Shown here in pieces: positions 58,077 through 64,000 of a stretch of DNA of 64,000 nt. Origin of the DNA: Streptomyces luomodiensis (lineage in GTDB: Bacteria; Actinomycetota; Actinomycetes; Streptomycetales; Streptomycetaceae); the NCBI RefSeq assembly GCF_031679605.1, contig NZ_CP117522.1, positions 8,928,001 to 8,992,000 on the forward strand. Direction: 5' to 3'. Every line of letters starts with the position of its first letter. Positions within the stretch are counted from its first letter, which is position 1. Below the pieces are notes generated by a model. The model did no database searches. It saw only the letters and a program-made list of their open reading frames with translations, and had not been told where the DNA came from. The position numbers were made by a program, and so were the translations under genes.

Positions 58077-59090
58077 GTGAGCCAGACGCGTCCGGCGACG
58101 ACGACCGGGCCGATGCCCCTGCCCACGCGGCGGGGTGAGGTGTCCGCCGCGCTGGCCGACGCCCTCGTGCGCGAGCCCGGCGAGGTGGCACTGCCCACCG
58201 GCCGCCCGCTGCGGGAGGCCGATCCGTACGGCGACGATCTCCAGCTCGCGCTGTATATGTGCTACGAGCTTCACTACCAGGGGTTCTCCGGGGTGGACGA
58301 CGCGTGGGAGTGGGACCCGGAGCTGCTGCGGACGCGGCAGGCGCTGGAGCGGAGGTTCCTGGAAGCGCTGCGCCCGGATGCCACCACGCACGACGACCCG
58401 GACGCCGCCGTGGCCGGTCTGCTGGTGGAGCCCGCCGGGGGGACGGGGGTGTCGCACCATCTGCGGGACGACGGTGAGCTGTGGCAGATGCGTGAGTACA
58501 TCGCGCAGCGGTCGCTGTACCAGCTCAAGGAGGCCGACCCGCATGTGTGGGCCGTGCCACGGCTGCGGGGTCAGGCCAAGGCGGCGATGGCGGCGGTGGA
58601 GTACGACGAGTTCGGCGCCGGGCGCGGGGAGCGGGTGCACGCGGAGCTGTTCGCCGACCTGATGGCCGACCTGGCCCTGGACCCGACGTACAACCACTAT
58701 CTGGACGCCGCGTCGGCCCGGATGCTGGCGGTGGTCAACATGATGTCGCTGCTGGGACTGCACCGGTCGCTGCGCGGTGCCCTGGTGGGCCACTTCGCGA
58801 CGGTGGAGATCACCTCGTCGCCCGCGTCCGACCGGCTGGCCCAGGCGCTGCGGCGGATGGGCGCGGGGGAGGCGGCGGTGTTCTTCTACACCGAGCACGT
58901 CGAGGCCGACGCCGTACACGAGCAGATCGTGCGCCATGAGGTGATCGGCGATCTGCTCAGGCGCGAACCCGCACTGGCCGCGGACGTGGCGTTCGGGGTC
59001 GATGCCACCGTGTTCCTGGAGGACCGGTTCGCCGAGGAGATCCTGGGGGCCTGGCGGGAGGGCCGGTCCTCACTCCGCGTCCCGCTGTGA
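58077..59090 (+). CDS. Heme-oxygenase-like diiron protein (iron-containing redox enzyme family)
   Basis: The 337-residue all-helical protein has likely iron ligands in MCYELHYQGF, VEYDEFGAGRGERVHAELF and YTEHVEADAVHEQIVRHEV. It matches the HDO superfamily, whose members (UndA, SznF, BesC types) oxidise fatty acids, arginine derivatives or chlorinated lysine. GTG 58077 has GGAAGGAAGG upstream. Its end overlaps the convergent CDGSH gene by 21 bp. Substrate unknown; the adjacent decarboxylase suggests an amine or amino acid. Confidence 0.82.
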   Translation: MSQTRPATTTGPMPLPTRRGEVSAALADALVREPGEVALPTGRPLREADPYGDDLQLALYMCYELHYQGFSGVDDAWEWDPELLRTRQALERRFLEALRPDATTHDDPDAAVAGLLVEPAGGTGVSHHLRDDGELWQMREYIAQRSLYQLKEADPHVWAVPRLRGQAKAAMAAVEYDEFGAGRGERVHAELFADLMADLALDPTYNHYLDAASARMLAVVNMMSLLGLHRSLRGALVGHFATVEITSSPASDRLAQALRRMGAGEAAVFFYTEHVEADAVHEQIVRHEVIGDLLRREPALAADVAFGVDATVFLEDRFAEEILGAWREGRSSLRVPL

Positions 59091-59324
59091 TCCGCGCCGG
59101 GACCTCGGCGGGCGGCGGCGGTGGCTGGTGTCGCACCACGGGTAGCGCGCGCTGCGGCCGCACATGCACACGGCCGCGGTGAAGCGGTCGGAGCGCACCA
59201 CGCTGCCGTCGGGCAGGGTGATCTCGACCGGTCCCTCGATCAGCATCGGGCCGTCGGTCCCCATCCTCACCCGCACGGCGGGGTCACGCCGGTGCACGGC
59301 GGGGTCAGGCCTGTCGTTCGGCAC
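59070..59324 (-). CDS. CDGSH-type iron-sulfur protein
   Basis: The 84-residue protein has the [2Fe-2S] motif C-x-C-x2-S-x3-P-x-C-D-x-S/T-H in CMCGRSARYPWCDTSH, with Thr-Ser in place of Gly-Ser. The front part is the MEGPVEI-type strand (LIEGPVEITLPDGSVV). Such proteins transfer electrons or clusters, and this type often accompanies the diiron protein found here. GTG 59324 overlaps the methyltransferase stop. Confidence 0.83.
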   Translation of the reverse strand: MPNDRPDPAVHRRDPAVRVRMGTDGPMLIEGPVEITLPDGSVVRSDRFTAAVCMCGRSARYPWCDTSHRRRPPRSRRGSQRDAE

Positions 59325-59970
59325 GGATCACCACCAGCTCTTCCTTCCGTTCGCCCGGGGCGATCAGCCCACGGGCCTCCAACCAGGGCGCCTGCTCGCG
59401 CAGCACCGGCCCGAAGGGGACGATACGGCGGTCGGCCACCGCCGCCCGCAGTCCCGTCCGCGTCAACTGCTCGACGGTCCGCTCCGCACCGCACAGTGCC
59501 GAGTGCACCAGCAGCAGCACCCCGCCGGGACGCAGCAGCGGTGGCGCGTCCGCGCAGATCCGGTCGATCAGCGCCCGCCCGTCGGTACCGCCCCGCCAGG
59601 CCACACCCCGGCCCCGCCAGGCCACACCGTGGCCCCGGCGCCCCGCCACGGGCACATAGGGCGGGTTGGCGACGATGAGATCAAAGGTGCGGTCGGCGAC
59701 CGGGGTCAGCAGATCGCCGTGGCGGACACGGACCCGCAGCCCTCTGAGGCAAGCCCGGAGCCAGGTGGCGCCCACGGCGAGCGGTGAGACATCGACCGCG
59801 GTCACCTGGGCCGCACCGCGCTCGGCCGCGGCGAGGGCCAGGGCACCGCTGCCCGTCCCGACGTCCAGAACGGACGTGTCGGCGGTGATGTTCTCCTGGA
59901 GCAGGGCCTCGGTCAACAACCACGTGTCGTCCTGTGGCGCGTACACACCGGGGGTCGCTTTGAACACCAT
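59305..59970 (-). CDS. HemK2/PrmC-like class I methyltransferase
   Basis: A 221-residue SAM-dependent methyltransferase with motif I VLDVGTGSGALALAAAERGA and the N-P-P-Y motif (IVANPPYVPV) for glutamine/amide-nitrogen methylation. Start MVFKATPGVYAP is typical. Between NPPY and ALIDRIC is an inserted tandem repeat RGHGVAWRGRGVAWRGG encoded by two 18-bp copies. Probable target: a translation factor or small molecule. Confidence 0.8.
   Translation of the reverse strand: MVFKATPGVYAPQDDTWLLTEALLQENITADTSVLDVGTGSGALALAAAERGAAQVTAVDVSPLAVGATWLRACLRGLRVRVRHGDLLTPVADRTFDLIVANPPYVPVAGRRGHGVAWRGRGVAWRGGTDGRALIDRICADAPPLLRPGGVLLLVHSALCGAERTVEQLTRTGLRAAVADRRIVPFGPVLREQAPWLEARGLIAPGERKEELVVIRAERQA
59590..59628. 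repeat. Two 18-bp repeats inside the methyltransferase gene
   Basis: GCCCCGCCAGGCCACACC occurs at 59590-59607 and 59611-59628 (21-bp period, in frame). Confidence 0.8.
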
Positions 59971-60000
59971 AGGTGGCGTGTACCCACAAAGGGCACCGAC

Positions 60001-60054
60001 GTGCACACGAACACCGACGTGCACACGAACATCGCCGGGCACACGAACCCGTCG
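60001..60054. repeat. Three 18-bp direct repeats
   Basis: GTGCACACGAACACCGAC, GTGCACACGAACATCGCC and GGGCACACGAACCCGTCG lie head-to-tail, 31 bp before the methyltransferase start (minus strand). They may be binding sites or slippage products. Confidence 0.75.
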
Positions 60055-60084
60055 GACACCTCGCGCCGGCGCGGCGGGACCGGC

Positions 60085-61185
60085 TCAGCCGGCCGGGCGG
60101 TACGGCGGGAGTTCCCCGGAGCCGCGCGGGATGAGGCGTGGCGGGAGCAGCCGTCCGGTGATGGCGCGGGAGGGGTCGGCCAGCTGCTCGATCAGCGCGG
60201 TGGCCGCCGCCGTGCCGATCGCCGCCGGGTCCTGGGCCACCACCGTCAGCCCGGGTTCGAGTTCACCGGCCAGCTCGACGTCGTCGAAACCCAGCAGGGC
60301 GATGCGGTGCTGGGCGCCGGCGCGCCGCAGCCCGCGTACGGCACCGATGGACAGCGCGTTCCGGGCGGCGATGACGGCCGTGGCCCGGCCGGAGCCGTTC
60401 GCGATCCGCTCGGTGATGTGGGCCGCCGCCTCGGTGTCCTCGACGGTGTGGTGGAGCAGCCCGGGGTCGGGAGTGAGTCCCGCTTCGGCGAGCGCCGCCT
60501 GGTATCCGGCGAAGCGCAGCCGCATCGGCGCGGACCGCAGGTCCCCGAGGTAGGCGATGTGCCGGTGGCCGTGGTCCAGCAGATGGCGGACCGCCTGGCG
60601 CATACCGCTCTCGTTGTCGCTGAGCACCGCGGGCGCGTCAAGACCTTCCGCCGGCCGGTCGACAAGCACCAGGGCCATCCCCCGCCGCAGGTGGGGGGTG
60701 AGGTAGGACTGGTCGCCGGGGGGCGGGGCGAGCAGCAGTCCGTCGACATCGCGGTCACGGAAGGCGTCGAGCAGCAGGCCCATCCGCTCGTGGTCCTCGT
60801 CGGTGCTGGCGGTGAGGACGAACGAGCCGACCGAGCGGACCACGTCCTCGACCGCGCGGTGGATGGCGGCGGAGAAGGGGTTGCCCACATCGTGCAGGAT
60901 CAGCCCGATGGTCCAGGGCGAGAGATCCGGCCGGCGCAGCGAGGTGGCCACGGCGTTGCGCGCGTATCCGAGTTCGGCCACCGCGGCGAGCACCCGCTCG
61001 CGCAGATCGGCGCGGACGCGGGGATGGCCGTTGACGACGCGGGAGGCCGTCATGGGGCTGACGTTCGCGCGGGCGGCGACGTCCTTGATGGTCGGCCGGC
61101 CGCTGCCCCGGCCCGGTCGGTTCGCACCGTGGTCCGAGCCTCGCGGGTTCCGCCCCAGTGGCGCCGTGCCCCGTGCTGAGCCCAC
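60085..61185 (-). CDS. LacI-family transcriptional regulator
   Basis: A 366-residue protein with LacI HTH (PTIKDVAARANVSPMTASRV, residues about 31-50) and a periplasmic-binding-like effector domain (GLILHDVGNPFSAAIHRAVE; ALLGFDDVELAGELEPGLTVV). A basic 30-residue N-terminal extension precedes the HTH. GTG 61185 has GGGAGGA upstream. It is divergent from the sugar ABC importer and most likely represses it. Confidence 0.88.
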   Translation of the reverse strand: MGSARGTAPLGRNPRGSDHGANRPGRGSGRPTIKDVAARANVSPMTASRVVNGHPRVRADLRERVLAAVAELGYARNAVATSLRRPDLSPWTIGLILHDVGNPFSAAIHRAVEDVVRSVGSFVLTASTDEDHERMGLLLDAFRDRDVDGLLLAPPPGDQSYLTPHLRRGMALVLVDRPAEGLDAPAVLSDNESGMRQAVRHLLDHGHRHIAYLGDLRSAPMRLRFAGYQAALAEAGLTPDPGLLHHTVEDTEAAAHITERIANGSGRATAVIAARNALSIGAVRGLRRAGAQHRIALLGFDDVELAGELEPGLTVVAQDPAAIGTAAATALIEQLADPSRAITGRLLPPRLIPRGSGELPPYRPAG

Positions 61186-61230
61186 CGATTCCTCCCTCTT
61201 GACGTATGCGGAAACCCTATCGTAGCTTCC

Positions 61231-61244
61231 AGGTAACGTTACCT
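61231..61244. promoter_or_regulatory. LacI operator
   Basis: AGGTAACGTTACCT is a perfect 14-bp palindrome with the central CG typical of LacI/GalR sites. It lies in the divergent region between the regulator (start 61185) and the ABC binding-protein gene. Confidence 0.78.
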
Positions 61245-61404
61245 CGCTGCCACGGCAGCCCCCGTACCCACGCGTCACCGCTTCCGGGACGAGGCGGACT
61301 CGCCGCGGCGCGGTCCGTGGCTCACCGGCCACCCCCTACCTCAGCACCTGTCAGGGAACTCATCTGTGCGCGCACCGACGCGCACCCGGACGAAGGCAGG
61401 ATCG

Positions 61405-62739
61405 ATGCCTCCCCCGTCTCGACGCGCCGTCCTCGGAATGACGGCCATGGCCATCTCGGTGCCCTCCGCGCTCACGGCGTGCTCGCCGTCCGGAGGGCGG
61501 AACGGGGCGATGTCCTTCTGGAACCTATGGGGTCCGGCCAAGGGGGCGGGCGCCGCCAAACCCAGCGACTGGTTCGTCACCATGGCGCGGGAGTGGAACG
61601 CCCGGAACCGGACCAAGGTCGAGCTGACCTACTTCTCCGGCAACACCTACACCAACGGCTCCACGCTGCCCACCGCCTTCCTCGCCGACAAGGGGCCGGA
61701 CATCTTCGCGCTGAGCCCCGGCGATTTCCTGCGCTACGCGAACGGCGGAGTCCTGGAGGACCTCACCCCCTACCTGACCCGCGAGGCGATCGACGACTTC
61801 GTGGACGGCGCCCTCGACACCCGCACCGTGGACGGGAAGATCTACGGACTTCCGCTGTCCCTCCAGCCCCACGCCTTCTACTACGGGATCGACGCCTGGG
61901 AGCGCTCGGGGCTGTCCGAGGGCGACATCCCGCGTACCTGGGACCAGTTCCTGTCCGTGGCGGAGCGGCTGACCACGAAGAAGAGGTTCGGCCTGACGCT
62001 GGAGACGACGCCGGGCTATCTGCAGAACTTCTGCTGGTACCCCTTCATGTGGGCCGGTGGCGCGGACGCCGTGGCACCGGACGGCACGTCGAGCGCCTTC
62101 CGGGAACCGGGCGCGGTGGAGGCGCTGCGTTTTTGGCAGGAGACCATCCAGCGAGGCGTGGCACCGCGCAGATCGCTCGGCACCGGCTCCACCGACATCA
62201 CCGCCAACCTCCTCGTCGACTACTGCGGCATCCAGCACTGCGGCCCTTACGGGGCGAGCACCTTGCGCAGCGCGGCGCCGCACTTCGCATTCGGCGTGTT
62301 CAAACAGCCGGTCCCACCGGGCGGGACGTACACCACTGATGTGGGCGGCTGGGCGTTCGTGGTGAACCGGCGCGGCAGGAACCCGGAGGCGGCGGCCCGG
62401 TTCGTGGTGTGGGCGCTCGGCTCCATGGAGGAGTCCTGTGTCAAGCGCATGGCGGACTGGTGCACGGTGGCGAACAGCGACATGCCGCCGCGGAAGAGTG
62501 TGGCGCGCCTGGCGGAGCAGCGCGGCTACTTCGAGGACCCCATCATGAAGTACTTCCATGAGGAGGTCGTGCCCGGCGGACGGGGCGAGCCGCGCTATCC
62601 GCCCAACGTCTACCAGCCCATCTCCGAGGCGATCCAGGCATGCCAGCTCAGCGGCGCCGATCCGCGGGCGCGGGCCGACCGCGCGGCGGACCTCATCGAG
62701 GACGCGCTCGCCACCTACGAGGGAGCGAGGATCTTTTGA
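61405..62739 (+). CDS. ABC sugar-binding lipoprotein (extracellular solute-binding family 1)
   Basis: A 444-residue binding protein. The signal has twin-Arg (SRRAVLGMTAMA) and a lipobox-like LTAC, so it should be exported and lipid-anchored. The mature part has SBP-1 features (DIFALSPGDFLRYANGGVLE; GKIYGLPLSLQPHAFYYGID; VGGWAFVVNRRGRNPEAAAR). It captures an oligosaccharide or sugar for the permeases. ATG 61405 was chosen; an in-frame upstream start at 61366 is possible. TGATG overlap with the permease. Confidence 0.88.
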   Translation: MPPPSRRAVLGMTAMAISVPSALTACSPSGGRNGAMSFWNLWGPAKGAGAAKPSDWFVTMAREWNARNRTKVELTYFSGNTYTNGSTLPTAFLADKGPDIFALSPGDFLRYANGGVLEDLTPYLTREAIDDFVDGALDTRTVDGKIYGLPLSLQPHAFYYGIDAWERSGLSEGDIPRTWDQFLSVAERLTTKKRFGLTLETTPGYLQNFCWYPFMWAGGADAVAPDGTSSAFREPGAVEALRFWQETIQRGVAPRRSLGTGSTDITANLLVDYCGIQHCGPYGASTLRSAAPHFAFGVFKQPVPPGGTYTTDVGGWAFVVNRRGRNPEAAARFVVWALGSMEESCVKRMADWCTVANSDMPPRKSVARLAEQRGYFEDPIMKYFHEEVVPGGRGEPRYPPNVYQPISEAIQACQLSGADPRARADRAADLIEDALATYEGARIF

Positions 62740-63689
62740 TGGATGTCACCGTGGCGTCCTCCACGAGGCAACCCAGGCGGTCCGTGACGAGCGGCAGACG
62801 CCCGCTGTCGCAGCGCGGCCGTGAGACGCTCGCCGGCTATCTGTTCGTCGCCCCCAGCGTCATCGGGATGTTCGTCTTCCTGGTGCTTCCGATGATCGCG
62901 TCGCTCACCATCAGCTTCTTCCGGGTGTCCGGGTTCGGGGACTACGAGTTCATCGGCCTGGACAACTACCGGACACTGCTGTCCGACCCGGTCTTCGCCT
63001 CCTCGCTGAAGACCACCGGGCTGTTCACCCTGGCGTTCGTGCCGACGCTCTTCACGGTGAGCCTGTGTCTCGCCCTGCTGGTGAAGAAGCAGCGGCGCGG
63101 CATCGGGCTGCTGCGCAGCCTGTTCTTCGCCCCGAACGTCGTGAGCCTGGTCGTGGTGGGTCTGGTGTGGCAGTTCCTGCTGACCGACCATGTCGGCGCG
63201 GTCAACCGCTCGTTGGAGCGGATGGGCCTGTCCGGCGAGTCCTGGCTGGGCAATCCCCGGTACGCGCTGTTCGCGGTCGTGGTGATCAGCGTGTGGTTCT
63301 TCATGGGCTACTACATGATCATTTTCCTCAACGGGCTCCAGGACATCCCCTCCGCCTACTACGAGGCCGCCCGGCTCGACGGCGCGGGGCGCTGGCGGTC
63401 GTTCTGGAACGTGACCTGGCCGCTGCTCCGGCCCACCAGCCTGTTCGTGCTCGTCATGACCACCCTGACGGCGATCGGGGCCGCCGGGATCTTCGACCTC
63501 ATCTACGTCATGACCAAGGGCGGCCCCGACTACAGCACCCAGGTCGTCATGTTCTACATCTACCAACGGGCCTTCCAGCTGAACGACTTCGGCTACGCGG
63601 CGGCCATGGCGGCCGTGGTCTCGTTCGCCCTCATGATCATCATGTTCGTCATGCTGCGCATCACCAAGGGAGGGAAGGTCGATGCCTGA
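62739..63689 (+). CDS. ABC sugar transporter permease (MalF/UgpA type)
   Basis: A 316-residue six-helix permease. The cytoplasmic EAA loop is seen as EAARLDGAGRWRSFWNVTWP. First helix: LFVAPSVIGMFVFLVLPMIA. It forms a heterodimeric pore with the next permease. ATG overlaps the binding-protein stop by one base. Confidence 0.92.
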   Translation: MDVTVASSTRQPRRSVTSGRRPLSQRGRETLAGYLFVAPSVIGMFVFLVLPMIASLTISFFRVSGFGDYEFIGLDNYRTLLSDPVFASSLKTTGLFTLAFVPTLFTVSLCLALLVKKQRRGIGLLRSLFFAPNVVSLVVVGLVWQFLLTDHVGAVNRSLERMGLSGESWLGNPRYALFAVVVISVWFFMGYYMIIFLNGLQDIPSAYYEAARLDGAGRWRSFWNVTWPLLRPTSLFVLVMTTLTAIGAAGIFDLIYVMTKGGPDYSTQVVMFYIYQRAFQLNDFGYAAAMAAVVSFALMIIMFVMLRITKGGKVDA

Positions 63690-64000
63690 CACCGCCCGGC
63701 CGCCACGGCGACAGCCGTCCCGCCTCGGCCCGACGGCCGTCTGGGGGAGCATCGCCTTTCTCGCGCTGCTGACCGTCGCCCCGCTGCTCTACATGGTCTC
63801 CACGGCCTTCAAACAGGCCAAGGACGTCTACACGCCGGACCTCATACCCGGTTCCCCGACCCTGGACAACTTCCGCTACATCTTCTCCGAGATCCCCATC
63901 CTGCGGTATCTGTTCAACTCGTTCCTGGTCGCCGCCGTCGTCACCGTGCTGTCCCTGTTCTTCCACTCGATGGCCGGCTACGCCCTGGCCAGGCTGAAGT
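63682..64000 (+). CDS. ABC sugar transporter permease (MalG/UgpE type), 3'-truncated
   Basis: Starts with ATG 63682, overlapping the first permease by 8 nt, and runs out of the window after 106 residues. The visible part has the first helix (IAFLALLTVAPLLYMVSTAF), then TLDNFRYIFSEIPILRYLFN and HSMAGYALARLK, as expected for a MalG-type permease. The ATPase and any glycosidase would lie beyond the edge. Confidence 0.88.
   Translation, partial: MPDTARPPRRQPSRLGPTAVWGSIAFLALLTVAPLLYMVSTAFKQAKDVYTPDLIPGSPTLDNFRYIFSEIPILRYLFNSFLVAAVVTVLSLFFHSMAGYALARLK

Overview
The window reads as chromosomal DNA of a Streptomyces (or a very close actinobacterial relative). It is very GC-rich, with GC-ending codons, frequent ATGA/GTGA-type start-stop overlaps, long GC stem-loops between convergent genes, and families typical of streptomycetes (DUF6480, DUF6328, a ClpC-like ATPase, an ECF sigma factor beside a short zf-HC2 protein). 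I saw no rRNA, tRNA, CRISPR array or intact transposase. Both ends cut through genes: an enoyl-CoA hydratase at the left and an ABC permease at the right.

Layout. 0-5.2 kb: phenylacetate catabolism (hydratase, 3-hydroxyacyl-CoA dehydrogenase, then paaABCDE behind a probable PaaR-type operator). 5.2-14.3 kb: mixed single genes (MFS remnant, VOC protein, lipoprotein, secreted nuclease, RNase HI-like protein, MFS exporter with MBL hydrolase, coiled-coil/winged-helix protein, alcohol dehydrogenase, SGNH and alpha/beta hydrolases). 14.3-27.7 kb: a catabolic island with a divergent aconitase-like protein, an ACS-type MFS carrier, a GntR/FCD regulator with two winged-helix domains, a beta-propeller lactonase, an RraA-like aldolase, and a coupled operon of a ThDP enzyme, an FAD/Fe-S dehydrogenase and an enolase-superfamily enzyme. 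Three copies of an operator with one architecture, TTGTATC-N12-GATACAA, sit at both divergent promoters of the island. A 192-bp MITE-like element with 22-bp terminal inverted repeats abuts the lactonase stop codon. 28-31 kb: amidohydrolase/MarR pair and an MFS transporter.

31-40 kb: metal homeostasis. It holds a His/Met-rich membrane peptide, a CopA-like Cu(I) ATPase, a PCuAC-like protein without the usual His ligands, a Cys-rich mini-protein, an ECF sigma factor with a zf-HC2 partner, a His/Met-rich membrane protein, a PepSY membrane protein, and a NiCoT Ni/Co permease behind a cobalamin riboswitch. 40-47.4 kb: a coupled operon of flavin reductase, Ldh_2 dehydrogenase, hotdog thioesterase, LLM monooxygenase, acyl-CoA ligase and a lyase-like protein with altered metal ligands. 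It faces a MarR gene and ends in a decayed FAD dehydrogenase. 47.5-52.2 kb: kdpFABC, preceded by a 27-residue membrane peptide; kdpA carries a TTA codon.

52.5-60 kb: a stress-type block (ClpC-like ATPase, DUF6480, DUF6328, PLP decarboxylase, heme-oxygenase-like diiron protein, CDGSH protein, HemK-type methyltransferase). 60-64 kb: a LacI regulator with a perfect 14-bp palindrome, facing a sugar ABC importer operon (binding lipoprotein, two permeases, the second cut by the window edge).

The best candidates for something undescribed are (i) the island at 14.3-21.7 kb, where a tandem winged-helix GntR regulator is matched by unusually wide-spaced operators around a lactonase, aconitase-like protein and RraA combination, and (ii) the LLM/CoA-ligase operon with a lyase homologue that has lost three of four expected metal ligands. 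All functional names are from reading the translated sequence by eye; no database search was possible.
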